Of a stretch of DNA of 64,000 bases, positions 8,205-16,548 are shown piece by piece. The stretch comes from Oscillospiraceae bacterium (lineage in GTDB: Bacteria; Bacillota; Clostridia; Oscillospirales; Oscillospiraceae): NCBI GenBank assembly GCA_017395085.1, contig JAFPWF010000002.1:54394-118393 (forward strand), written 5' to 3'. Position numbers and translations under genes: made by a program. Below the pieces are notes generated by a model. That model worked only from the letters and a program-made list of their open reading frames with translations. It did not search any database and had not been told where the DNA came from. Positions within the stretch are counted from its first letter, which is position 1; each line of letters begins with the position of its first letter.

Positions 8205-9746
8205 ATGCCAGCATTTGTATGGATTATCATTGTGCTTGTTTTAGCCGTTGCCGGATTCTTCGGCGGCACCATGTACCGCAAAAAGGTTGCGGAACGTGAA
8301 ATCTCAAGTGCCGAGGATGAAGCAAAACGGATTATCAACGAAGCGATAAAAAGTGCAGAGAGCAAAAAGCGCGAAGCTCTCGTTGAGGCAAAGGAAGAAA
8401 TACACAAAAGCCGCTCGGAGTTTGAGCGGGAAGAAAAGCTGCGCCGCGCTGAGGTGCAGAAGCAGGAACGCCGCCTGCAGCAGAAGGAAGAAACCCTTGA
8501 CCGCAAGACGGACGCCCTGGAAAAGAAAAACGAGACCCTGAGTTCCAAAATCGCCGCTGTCGAAGCACAGCAGGCAGAAGTAGCCCTCGTCAAGAAAAGC
8601 CAGCTCGAAATGCTGGAAAAAATCTCCGGCTTCACGGTAGAAGAAGCCAAATCGTATCTGATTGAAAGCATCCGCAACGATGTTACTCACGAGATGGCCG
8701 TCAAGGTCAAAGAGGTGGAAGCCCAGTATAAGGAAGAGGCTGACAACCGTGCCCGTGAAATCATTACCACCGCAATCCAGCGCTGTGCCGCCGACCACAC
8801 CAGTGAGGTGACCGTTTCCGTCGTTCCCCTCCCCAACGACGAAATGAAGGGCCGCATCATTGGCCGTGAAGGACGCAACATCCGCAGCATCGAAACGCTG
8901 ACCGGCTGTGACCTGATTATTGACGACACGCCGGAAGCCATCACGGTGTCCAGTTTTGACCCTGTTCGCCGCGAAGTTGCAAGGCTTGCTCTTGAAAAGC
9001 TGATTCAGGACGGCCGTATCCATCCCGCCCGCATTGAAGAGATGGTCGCCAAAGCCCAGAAGGAAGTCAACGCCACCATCAAGGCCGAAGGCGAACGCGC
9101 CGTGTTCGAAACCAACATTCACGGTTTGAATCCGGAGCTCATCCGTCTGCTTGGCCGCATGCGTTACCGCACCAGCTACGGGCAGAATGTGCTGAACCAC
9201 TCCATCGAAGTGTCGCACATTGCCGGCCTCCTCGCATCCGAACTGGGTGTTGATGTGGCAACGGCCAAACGTGCGGGCCTTCTGCACGACATTGGCAAGG
9301 CCATTGACCATGAGGTCGAAGGAAGCCATGTTTCCATCGGTGTGGATCTCGCCCGCAAGTATCACGAATCTGAAGCCGTGATTCACGCCATCGAAGCCCA
9401 CCACAACGATGTAGAGCCGCATACCGCTGTCGCCTGCCTGGTTCAGGCAGCTGACGCCATCTCGGCATCACGGCCCGGTGCCCGCCGCGAGAACATTGAG
9501 AACTACGTCAAGCGCCTGGAGAAACTGGAAGAAGTTTCCAAGAGCTTCCCGGGCATTGCAAGCTCCTATGCCATCCAGGCCGGCCGCGAAATCCGCATTA
9601 TGGTCAAGCCCGAGGCCGTCACCGAAGACCAGATGGTGCTTCTGGCACGCGACATTGCCAAGAAGATCGAAGACGAGCTCACCTATCCCGGCCAGATCAA
9701 GGTTCACGTTCTGCGCGAAACCAAAGTTGTGGACTACGCAAAATAA
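8205..9746 (+). CDS. rny: Ribonuclease Y
   Basis: RNase Y is a membrane-anchored endoribonuclease that starts bulk mRNA decay. The 513 residues show an N-terminal membrane helix ([17 protein letters not shown]), a long charged coiled coil (about 25-200), a KH domain with [15 protein letters not shown], and an HD domain with [13 protein letters not shown] and [10 protein letters not shown] first ATG at 8184 lies inside the Shine-Dalgarno sequence itself (AATGGAGGTG), so ATG 8205 is the probable start although the spacing is long. It is monocistronic, with its own promoter and terminator. Confidence 0.96.
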   Translation: MPAFVWIIIVLVLAVAGFFGGTMYRKKVAEREISSAEDEAKRIINEAIKSAESKKREALVEAKEEIHKSRSEFEREEKLRRAEVQKQERRLQQKEETLDRKTDALEKKNETLSSKIAAVEAQQAEVALVKKSQLEMLEKISGFTVEEAKSYLIESIRNDVTHEMAVKVKEVEAQYKEEADNRAREIITTAIQRCAADHTSEVTVSVVPLPNDEMKGRIIGREGRNIRSIETLTGCDLIIDDTPEAITVSSFDPVRREVARLALEKLIQDGRIHPARIEEMVAKAQKEVNATIKAEGERAVFETNIHGLNPELIRLLGRMRYRTSYGQNVLNHSIEVSHIAGLLASELGVDVATAKRAGLLHDIGKAIDHEVEGSHVSIGVDLARKYHESEAVIHAIEAHHNDVEPHTAVACLVQAADAISASRPGARRENIENYVKRLEKLEEVSKSFPGIASSYAIQAGREIRIMVKPEAVTEDQMVLLARDIAKKIEDELTYPGQIKVHVLRETKVVDYAK

Positions 9747-9773
9747 TACCATCCCCCTTTCATGGATAATAAC

Positions 9774-9817
9774 AAACCGCCCCACGGTCCGGGAAGTTCC
9801 CGACCGACGGGCGGTTT
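9774..9817 (+). terminator. Terminator between rny and the convergent GNAT gene
   Basis: Stem AAACCGCCC / GGGCGGTTT with an inner GGTCCGGGAA..TTCCCGACC stem, in the convergent gap. It probably serves rny and may also serve the minus-strand operon. The T run is weak. Confidence 0.65.
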
Positions 9818-9834
9818 GCATTATTCTCTTGCTC

Positions 9835-10323
9835 TCAAAGAGCAATTTCCATGAAGATGGTTCCGGGTACGAGGCAGTCGTAATATGGTGCCACTTCATA
9901 AAACCCGAGGCGGCGGTAAAGCTTCAGCGCGCTCTTCAGTCCAGGCAGCGTATCCAGCCTCAGGAAAGCATACCCCTCTCCCCTAGCATCATCCATGATG
10001 CGGCGGACCAGCTGCTCACCCAGATTGCGGCCCCGGAATTCCGGCCGTACGTACAGGCGCTTCAGTTCCGCATGGGTTTCGTCCGAAGGCTTCATGCCGA
10101 CGCATCCGGCCAGACTCCCGTCTGCATAGACGAGGTAAATCCGTCCCTTCGGCAGGCCGTATTTTTCCTCCAGACGGGCAATCTCCTCATCGTAATTCTG
10201 CTGCTCCAGCGATCTCGAGAAAACCGGATCCGTCTTTACCAGCATGTCGGCGTATTCTTCGTACAGTGGAATCAGCTGCTCCCGATTCTCAAAGGCCGGG
10301 ATCAGTTCCGGGAACACGTTCAT
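9835..10323 (-). CDS. GNAT family N-acetyltransferase
   Basis: The 162-residue protein has the GNAT fold. The YVRPEFRGRNLGEQLVR segment is motif A with the R-G-x-N-x-G acetyl-CoA loop, and the C-terminal LKLYRRLGFYEV is motif B. Substrate is unknown. Its ATG overlaps the stop codon of the nicotinate phosphoribosyltransferase gene (ATGA), so the two are translated together; whether this means a shared pathway is not clear. Confidence 0.85.
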   Translation of the reverse strand: MNVFPELIPAFENREQLIPLYEEYADMLVKTDPVFSRSLEQQNYDEEIARLEEKYGLPKGRIYLVYADGSLAGCVGMKPSDETHAELKRLYVRPEFRGRNLGEQLVRRIMDDARGEGYAFLRLDTLPGLKSALKLYRRLGFYEVAPYYDCLVPGTIFMEIAL

Positions 10324-11795
10324 TTTTCTGTTTCCCCGGAGCGCCTTTTTCCTGCATTGTGGAGCATCTCGTCTTTCAACGCCATCAGCTGCTCGGAGAG
10401 GTCCACATAGTGCTCGTGCGGGTTTTCAAAGCGTTTTACTTCGGGCCATAGGGTCTCCATCTGGGCAGCACAGTATGCTTTGATTTCCGGCAGTGTGGGC
10501 AGTTCATAAACCAGCTCGCCTTTGAGGAAGATCGGAACCTGAAGTTCCACGGCCCGGTAGTTTTCCATGGTCTTGGTCTTCCAGCGCGCCATCGGATCAC
10601 AGATCGTCAGAGGCTTTGAATCGTCCACTACTTCTTCCCGCAGGCAAATGTAATCCGCCTCGGCCTGCCCGGTTTCCCGATCATAGAAGCGGTAGAGCTT
10701 TTTGAAGTCGGGGTTCGTGATTTTCCCGATGTTTTCACTGATTTTGATCTTCGGGATGCGGTTGCCGTTCTCGTCTTCCACTGCACAGAGCTTGTATACG
10801 CCGCCGAAAACCGGCGAACTTTTGGATGTGATGAGACGCTCGCCAACGCCGAAGGAATCGATCTTCGCACCCTGGCGGATGAGATCGCGGATCAGGCGCT
10901 CATCCAGCGAATTGGAGACTGTGATCTTGCATTCGGTCCAGCCGGCCTTGTCCAGCATATCTCTCGCCTTCCGGGTCAGGTATGCCATGTCACCGGAATC
11001 AAGGCGGATTCCGCATTTCGTAATGCCGAGCGGCTTGAGGATTTTGTTGAAGGCTTTAATGGCGTTCGGCACGCCGGAGCGAAGGGTATCATAGGTGTCA
11101 ACCAGAAGAACGGCATTTGTCGGATAGGTCTTGCAGTAATGCTCAAAGGCTTCATACTCGCTGCTGAACATCTGTACCCAGGAATGCGCCATGGTCCCGG
11201 CAGCAGGCACGCCGTAGATCTGGTCGGAAACCGTGCAGGCGGTGCCCGCACAACCGCCGATAAAGGCAGCCCTTGCCCCGGTCACCGCGCCCGCGATACC
11301 CTGCGCACGGCGGGAACCGAATTCGAGTACCGTCCGCCCCTCCGCGGCACGGCAGATTCGGCTGGCTTTTGTTGCGATCAGGCTCTGGTGGTTAAACTCC
11401 AGCAGCATATAGGTTTCCAAAAGCTGGGCCTCAATGGCCGGCGCACGGACCGTGATCACAGGCTCACCCGGGAAAATCGGGGTGCCCTCCGGAACCGCCC
11501 AGATGTCCCCATGAAAGCGGAAATCCCTGAGAGACTGCAGGAATTCCTCATCAAACATCCCGCGTCCGCGCAGATACGCGATATCCTCCTCGGTAAAATG
11601 CAGGTTCTGAACATAGTCAACAATCTGCTCCAGGCCGGCGGCAATCGCATAACCGCCCTCGTCCGGCACATTGCGGAAGAAAACGTCAAAATAAGTGATG
11701 CGGTCCTGGTATCCCGCTTTCCAGTAACCGTTCCCCATAGTCAGTTCGTAAAAATCGCAGAGCATGGTCAGATTAATACCGTTTGCCGTTTTCAT
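10320..11795 (-). CDS. pncB: Nicotinate phosphoribosyltransferase
   Basis: This enzyme makes nicotinate mononucleotide from nicotinate and PRPP in NAD salvage. The 491-residue protein starts MKTANGINLTMLCDFYELTMGNGY, the characteristic N-terminus. It contains LEFGSRRAQG, MAHSWVQMF (catalytic His region) and LLVDTYDTLRSGV (PRPP-binding), then GIRLDSGDMAYL. The frame is open upstream to 11906, but ATG 11795 has an AGGAGG site and matches the family length. Promoter at 11878-11906. Confidence 0.93.
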   Translation of the reverse strand: MKTANGINLTMLCDFYELTMGNGYWKAGYQDRITYFDVFFRNVPDEGGYAIAAGLEQIVDYVQNLHFTEEDIAYLRGRGMFDEEFLQSLRDFRFHGDIWAVPEGTPIFPGEPVITVRAPAIEAQLLETYMLLEFNHQSLIATKASRICRAAEGRTVLEFGSRRAQGIAGAVTGARAAFIGGCAGTACTVSDQIYGVPAAGTMAHSWVQMFSSEYEAFEHYCKTYPTNAVLLVDTYDTLRSGVPNAIKAFNKILKPLGITKCGIRLDSGDMAYLTRKARDMLDKAGWTECKITVSNSLDERLIRDLIRQGAKIDSFGVGERLITSKSSPVFGGVYKLCAVEDENGNRIPKIKISENIGKITNPDFKKLYRFYDRETGQAEADYICLREEVVDDSKPLTICDPMARWKTKTMENYRAVELQVPIFLKGELVYELPTLPEIKAYCAAQMETLWPEVKRFENPHEHYVDLSEQLMALKDEMLHNAGKRRSGETEK

Positions 11796-11877
11796 AGGTC
11801 TTTTCCGTCCTCCTGAATGGTGTTTTGATCTTCCGATGCAACTAATATGCAGGGGAACTGCAAATATGTTAGTGCTT

Positions 11878-11906
11878 ATTATATGCCCGTGTATCAGGAA
11901 AGGCAA
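11878..11906 (-). promoter_or_regulatory. Promoter of pncB-GNAT operon
   Basis: On the minus strand: TTGCCT, 17-base spacer, TATAAT, about 80 bases before the pncB start. The remaining divergent gap to 12018 shows no other clear element. Confidence 0.75.
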
Positions 11907-12017
11907 GCGTTAAAAACTTGGCGGGCACGGCAGATTCCGCGCACGAAAACTCCTCTTCTCCGTAGCTTTCCCGCCCTGTATTTTGATGATTTTTAAGGAT
12001 TTTCTTTTCTCCGTTAA

Positions 12018-12046
12018 TTGACTTTCCACAAATCCTGTTATATCAT
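12018..12046 (+). promoter_or_regulatory. Promoter of the galactokinase-family gene
   Basis: TTGACT, 17-base spacer, TATCAT, about 50 bases before the TTG start codon at 12095. Confidence 0.7.
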
Positions 12047-12094
12047 ATTAGGGTATGTTGTTTAATATGATAAAGAAGAAAGGAGACCAGAACT

Positions 12095-13171
12095 TTGGCT
12101 ATTCTGACCGTTCCAGGCCGGGTTGAGCTTGCCGGCAACCACACCGACCATCAGCACGGCCGTGTCTTAGTTTCCGCCATCCACCTGTGCATTCAGGCGG
12201 ACTTCACTGCGAATTCTGACTCCGTAATCCGTCTCCGCAGCCAGAAATATGGTGAGATGAATATCCCCCTGAATCAGCTTTCCGTCCGTCCGCCGGAGTT
12301 TGGGACTCCGGTTTCGATGGTGCGGGGCGTTGCCGCAGCATTCCAGGATCTTGGGCTTTCCATCGGAGGCTTCGACGCCACCGTCACTTCCACGCTCCCA
12401 ATCGGCGTCGGGCTCAGCTCTTCCGCCGCTTTCTCCGTGCTCATCGCGCGGATTCTGAACACCCTGTATAATGACGACCGCGTAGAGAACATTGTTCTGG
12501 CACGCGCCGCACACACGGCAGAAAAAGTACACTTCGGCAAACCCAGCGGCATCACCAGCCAGCTGGCCTGCGTGTTCGGCCATACGCTGTATGTGGACCT
12601 GAAAACAAATGAGTTCGAGCGGATTGAGGCCGACTTCGGGTCGATGGGGCTCAGCATGTGCCTGACAAATACCGGTGGGACGCACGACGGGCTGAGCACT
12701 TCCTACGCCCGGATCCCCGCCGACATGAAGTACATTGCAAACCTCTTTGACGAAGGCGTACTTGCCGATGTTGACCCGGAGGAATTCCGTGCCAAAGGCT
12801 GGGATCCTTCCAACCGGCCCGTCCGCCGCGCGATGCACTTTTTTGACGAAAACGAGCGCGTGCCGAAGATGCGCGACGCGCTGAAAGCCGGCGATGGGGA
12901 AACCTATATGAAGCTGATGAATGAGTCCGGCCGTTCTTCTGAGCAACTGCTGAACAACATTGTCACCAGCACCACCGATGACACGCGCCTCCAGGAGGGA
13001 CTGGAACTAAGCGCTTCGCTGTTGGAAGGGAAAGGCGCCTGGCGCGTTCACGGCGGCGGCTTTGCCGGCTGTGTGCAGGCGCTGATGCCGCGCGAATACT
13101 ACTCCTTCTACCGCAGTGAAATGGAAAAGCGTTTTGGCAGCGGAAGCTGCTTCCCGATTCAGCTGGTCTGA
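12095..13171 (+). CDS. Galactokinase-family GHMP kinase
   Basis: GHMP kinases phosphorylate sugars or other small alcohols with ATP. The 358-residue protein has motif 1 GRVELAGNHTDHQHGRVL, motif 2 LPIGVGLSSSAAFSVL and motif 3 WRVHGGGFAGCVQAL. Motif 1 carries GNHTDH in place of the GEHTDY of classical GalK, a pattern that recurs in clostridial homologues, and the protein is about 30 residues shorter than GalK. Galactose is therefore the likely but not certain substrate. The start is TTG with AAGGAG ten bases upstream; no better ATG exists. galE is about 5 kb away. Confidence 0.8.
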   Translation: MAILTVPGRVELAGNHTDHQHGRVLVSAIHLCIQADFTANSDSVIRLRSQKYGEMNIPLNQLSVRPPEFGTPVSMVRGVAAAFQDLGLSIGGFDATVTSTLPIGVGLSSSAAFSVLIARILNTLYNDDRVENIVLARAAHTAEKVHFGKPSGITSQLACVFGHTLYVDLKTNEFERIEADFGSMGLSMCLTNTGGTHDGLSTSYARIPADMKYIANLFDEGVLADVDPEEFRAKGWDPSNRPVRRAMHFFDENERVPKMRDALKAGDGETYMKLMNESGRSSEQLLNNIVTSTTDDTRLQEGLELSASLLEGKGAWRVHGGGFAGCVQALMPREYYSFYRSEMEKRFGSGSCFPIQLV

Positions 13172-13180
13172 GGCACAAAT

Positions 13181-13693
13181 ATGCCCGAAATGAATTACTG
13201 CATGCAGTGCGGCACCCGCCTGCATCTGCGCCACCATTACACGGAGGGAGAAATCCCCTACTGCGACACCTGCGGCGAGTTCCGTTATCCCGTATTCAAC
13301 ACCGCCGTCAGCATGCTGGTCATGAATGAGGCAAAGGACCGCATCATTCTGATCCAGCAATACGGCAAGCCGACCTATGTGCTGGTCGCAGGTTACGTCA
13401 ACAAAGGGGAAGACGCCGAACAGGCTGCCGTACGCGAAGTCTTTGAAGAACTCGGGCTGGAGGCCACTTCGGTTTCGTTCAACCACAGCCGCTACTATCC
13501 CCGTTCCAACACGCTGATGCTGAACTTTACGGTCACGGTTCCCGAAGAAAACGCACACCCCAACTGGGAGATCGACAACTGGCGCTGGTTTACCACGGAA
13601 GAAGCCCGGCAGAACATCCGCCCCGGCAGTCTTGCCGAAGCATTTCTGGACGGCTATCTCGACGGCGGCGAATATCACTTCCCAGATCTCTGA
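13181..13693 (+). CDS. NUDIX hydrolase with N-terminal zinc ribbon
   Basis: The 170-residue protein has a zinc ribbon, YCMQCG and YCDTCG (about residues 6-30), followed by a Nudix domain. The Nudix box reads G-x5-E-x7-REVFEELGLE at about residues 71-93, complete with the metal-binding REx2EE core. The layout resembles a short NudC-like NADH/NAD-cap pyrophosphatase, but the substrate cannot be told from sequence. It begins 9 bases after the kinase gene, so they are co-transcribed, and a terminator follows. Confidence 0.85.
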   Translation: MPEMNYCMQCGTRLHLRHHYTEGEIPYCDTCGEFRYPVFNTAVSMLVMNEAKDRIILIQQYGKPTYVLVAGYVNKGEDAEQAAVREVFEELGLEATSVSFNHSRYYPRSNTLMLNFTVTVPEENAHPNWEIDNWRWFTTEEARQNIRPGSLAEAFLDGYLDGGEYHFPDL

Positions 13694-13729
13694 TTGTTTT
13701 CCCCTTACATTTCAGAATACCGACAGCAA

Positions 13730-13760
13730 AAGACCTCCGGGCTATCCGGAGGTCTTCTTT
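13730..13760 (+). terminator. Terminator after the kinase-NUDIX operon
   Basis: Perfect 11-pair stem AAGACCTCCGG / CCGGAGGTCTT with a five-base loop, then CTTTG. The A run on the other side suggests it may also stop the convergent minus-strand transcript. Confidence 0.85.
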
Positions 13761-13777
13761 GATCTGTTTTGTTGGGA

Positions 13778-14503
13778 TCAGGTCGCCCGGATGCAGAATC
13801 CCTCGGACCAGGGATTCACCGACAGGCGCTTCTGCCGGATCATCTGCAGCATGGGTTCCGGTTCCGTGATGACCCGGCCGTGCATCCGGTCAATCCCCAA
13901 CGCAAGCAGTTCCGGGCAGCAGCTCACACTCGGCCCTGTCAGAACAACCTGTGCACTCCGGCTCAGTTCCAGCAGGCGCGGCATGGTTTTGTTGATGGCG
14001 GCGCTTCCGGTGATGATCACAAGGTCGCATTGCGGCAGAAAATACTCCGCTGCGCTGTCCGGGTAGGCGCCGGTTTTTTCTTCCCGGTCCGTGATCCAGA
14101 GTTTTTCGGCAGGGGCAAGCAGCTCCGTCGTAATGTTGCTGTGGCCAAGCATATAGCCCACCATGCCGACTTTCTTCCCGCAAATCTCAATTCCGTCCAG
14201 CGTTTTTGCATCCCTGCAGAGGTATTCGCTGTCCCGGCGGTTGTAGAACGCGTTGACTGCTGCAAACGCTTCCGTCGCCTCCTCCAGGTTCCAGGAGCGG
14301 ATCGCCTTTCCCGCTTCGCTGACCGGGAGGCCCAGCAGGCTCGGATACATCCGTGGAACCGTGTCCCCGGTCGTATGCATGGCAACCCCGCAGCGCCCGT
14401 CGCTCAGCACGGCCGCCGTCCAGGCCACGCCGTGAACCAGACGGCTGACACAGACGCTTTCGTCCAGGCCGCGGATCAGAATGTCATAATAGGAAAAGTC
14501 CAT
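13778..14503 (-). CDS. DUF364-like Rossmann-fold protein
   Basis: The 241 residues show an N-terminal part with VHGVAWTAAVLSDGRCGVAMHT, like the enolase-N-like DUF4213 domain, and a C-terminal Rossmann-like part (GKKVGMVGYMLGHS, then DLVIITGSAAINKTM and VVLTGPSVSCCPEL) typical of DUF364, which is suspected to bind metals or a metal complex. ATG 14503 lies 8 bases after the glgB stop; the open frame extends further but without a ribosome site. It follows the glycogen genes, which probably reflects shared transcription rather than function. Confidence 0.7.
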   Translation of the reverse strand: MDFSYYDILIRGLDESVCVSRLVHGVAWTAAVLSDGRCGVAMHTTGDTVPRMYPSLLGLPVSEAGKAIRSWNLEEATEAFAAVNAFYNRRDSEYLCRDAKTLDGIEICGKKVGMVGYMLGHSNITTELLAPAEKLWITDREEKTGAYPDSAAEYFLPQCDLVIITGSAAINKTMPRLLELSRSAQVVLTGPSVSCCPELLALGIDRMHGRVITEPEPMLQMIRQKRLSVNPWSEGFCIRAT

Positions 14504-14511
14504 TCTTCCGT

Positions 14512-16494
14512 TTATTTCTCCGGATTCACCGGCCGCAGCACCATGGCCGTGCGGGGCGGCAGGCAGAGGCGAATCGCCGGGCCGTCGTGGCCGGGCACCC
14601 AGGCGGGACAAAGCGTGTGCGGAATGTTTCCGAAGCCGCCGTATCCGATATCATCGGTGCTCATCAGCACCTCGTGGTCGCGCCCCTCGCACACAGGAAT
14701 CACATAATCGGCGTGTGTTTTCGTCGGGTCAAAGTTAAATACAAACACAACGCCGCCTCTCTCAAACGCCAGCATGTGGTCGTTCTGGTGAATCAGCAAC
14801 AGATGGATTGTTCCTTCCGCCAGCACTCCGTTTTCGCGCGCCATATGGATCATATCCGCATCAAAGGCATTCAGCAGCCCGTACTTGAGGTAGCCGTTCT
14901 CAACCAGGCTCCACTGGCGGCGGCAGTAGTGATAGCTCCAGCCGTTTCCTTCCCGGGGAAAGTCGATCCATTCGGGATGGCCGAACTCATTGCCCATAAA
15001 GTTAAGGTATCCGTTTCCGCCGGCACTCATGGTCAGGAGGCGCAGCATCTTGTGCAATGCGGTCGCACGGTCGATCACCTCATTGTGGCAGATCCGGTCC
15101 ATATCGGTATACATCCGTGCGTCCGCAAGACGGAACATGATTGTTTTATCCCCGACCAGTGCCTGGTCATGGCTTTCCACATAGGCGATCGTTGCCGCCA
15201 TGCGGGCCGTCAGTTCGTGCCAGATATTGTCCAGGCTCCAGTCCTCGTCACGGCGCTCCCGGATGAGTTTGATCCACATGTCGGGGAGGCCCATCGCCAG
15301 GCGGTAATCAAAGCCGATGCCGCCGTCTTCCACTTTATAGCACACTCCGGGCATGCCGGACATTTCCTCGGCAATGGTGATGGCATGCGGATTCACTTCG
15401 CGGATCATGGCATTTGCCAGCTGCAGATAGGTCACCGCTTCGGTATCGGTGTTCATGGAGAAATACATCTTCAGGTCGGAAAAGGCTGAACCGAGCGCAT
15501 GATCGTGATAGAGCATGCTGGTAACACCGTCAAAACGGAAACCGTCAAAATGATACTCGGTCATCCAGAACTTCAGGTTGCTGAGCAGGAAATGAATCAC
15601 TTCCGTTTTGCCGTAATTGAAGCACTTGGTATCCCAGGCAGGATGATTGCCCTGCGGCCCCTTGTGGAAAAACTGGTACTCCGTCCCGTCGAAGGCGTTA
15701 ATGCCTTCCACGGTGTTTTTGACTGCATGGGAGTGTACGACATCCAGCAGGACTGCAATGCCCATCTCATGCGCACGGTTCACCAGGTACTTCAGTTCCT
15801 CCGGGTAGCCGAAGCGGCTGGAGGCAGCGAAGAAATTGGACACCTGGTACCCGAAGGAGCCGTAGTAGGGATGCTCCATGACTGCCATCAGCTGCACGGT
15901 GTTATAACCCAAAGTTTTGATGCGCGGCAGAACCCGGTCTGCAAACTCACGGTAGGTACCAATACGGTATTCCTCGGTCGCCATGCCGACATGTGCCTCA
16001 TAAATAAACGGGACCGGGTCGGGAACGAAGCCGCTGTCGGTCCAGGGCCACGGCGTCGTCGGATCCCAGACTTCACAGATCCAGTCAAAGCTGACCTGGT
16101 CCTGTACCACACGGCGCGCGTAAAGCGGAATATGGTTGCTGAGGCGGTCGCCGTTCTGCACCACGGTCCGGACCCGGCTGCCGTCATGCAGCGCCTCTTC
16201 CGGAAGCTTCAGTTCCCAGTTTCCGTTTTCCAGGCGGGTCATGGGATTCGCTGTTTCATTCCAGCCGTTAAAATCACCCATCAGGAACAGTGCGTCGGCG
16301 GCGGGCGCCCACTCCCGGTAAACCCAGCCCTCGCCGGTGTGATGAAAGCCATAGTACTCATGCGCATTGGCAAAGTCGCTCAGTTTTCCGGTACCCGCAA
16401 GCTGTGCGCGTACCCGCAGGTAATTTTCCTCCCGCTGTTCCAGATCCTTCCGGAACGGCACGAGTGCCTTGTCATAATCCAGAATACGCAGCAT
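14512..16494 (-). CDS. glgB: 1,4-alpha-glucan branching enzyme (GH13_8 type)
   Basis: This enzyme forms alpha-1,6 branches in glycogen. The 660-residue protein has an N-terminal CBM48-like part (YREWAPAADALFLMGDFNGW) and a GH13 barrel. Visible catalytic regions are DVVHSHAVKN (region I), DGFRFDGVTS with the nucleophile Asp, ITIAEEMSG with the acid Glu, and YVESHDQALVGD with the third acid. The phrasing resembles the eukaryote-like GH13_8 subgroup found in some Clostridia rather than the E. coli-type GH13_9. It lies 54 bases after glgA. Confidence 0.94.
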   Translation of the reverse strand: MLRILDYDKALVPFRKDLEQREENYLRVRAQLAGTGKLSDFANAHEYYGFHHTGEGWVYREWAPAADALFLMGDFNGWNETANPMTRLENGNWELKLPEEALHDGSRVRTVVQNGDRLSNHIPLYARRVVQDQVSFDWICEVWDPTTPWPWTDSGFVPDPVPFIYEAHVGMATEEYRIGTYREFADRVLPRIKTLGYNTVQLMAVMEHPYYGSFGYQVSNFFAASSRFGYPEELKYLVNRAHEMGIAVLLDVVHSHAVKNTVEGINAFDGTEYQFFHKGPQGNHPAWDTKCFNYGKTEVIHFLLSNLKFWMTEYHFDGFRFDGVTSMLYHDHALGSAFSDLKMYFSMNTDTEAVTYLQLANAMIREVNPHAITIAEEMSGMPGVCYKVEDGGIGFDYRLAMGLPDMWIKLIRERRDEDWSLDNIWHELTARMAATIAYVESHDQALVGDKTIMFRLADARMYTDMDRICHNEVIDRATALHKMLRLLTMSAGGNGYLNFMGNEFGHPEWIDFPREGNGWSYHYCRRQWSLVENGYLKYGLLNAFDADMIHMARENGVLAEGTIHLLLIHQNDHMLAFERGGVVFVFNFDPTKTHADYVIPVCEGRDHEVLMSTDDIGYGGFGNIPHTLCPAWVPGHDGPAIRLCLPPRTAMVLRPVNPEK

Positions 16495-16548
16495 TTCCGA
16501 AAATCCTCCCGATTATCACTGATGTTGTAGTTTTTCTGCGCCAGGTTT

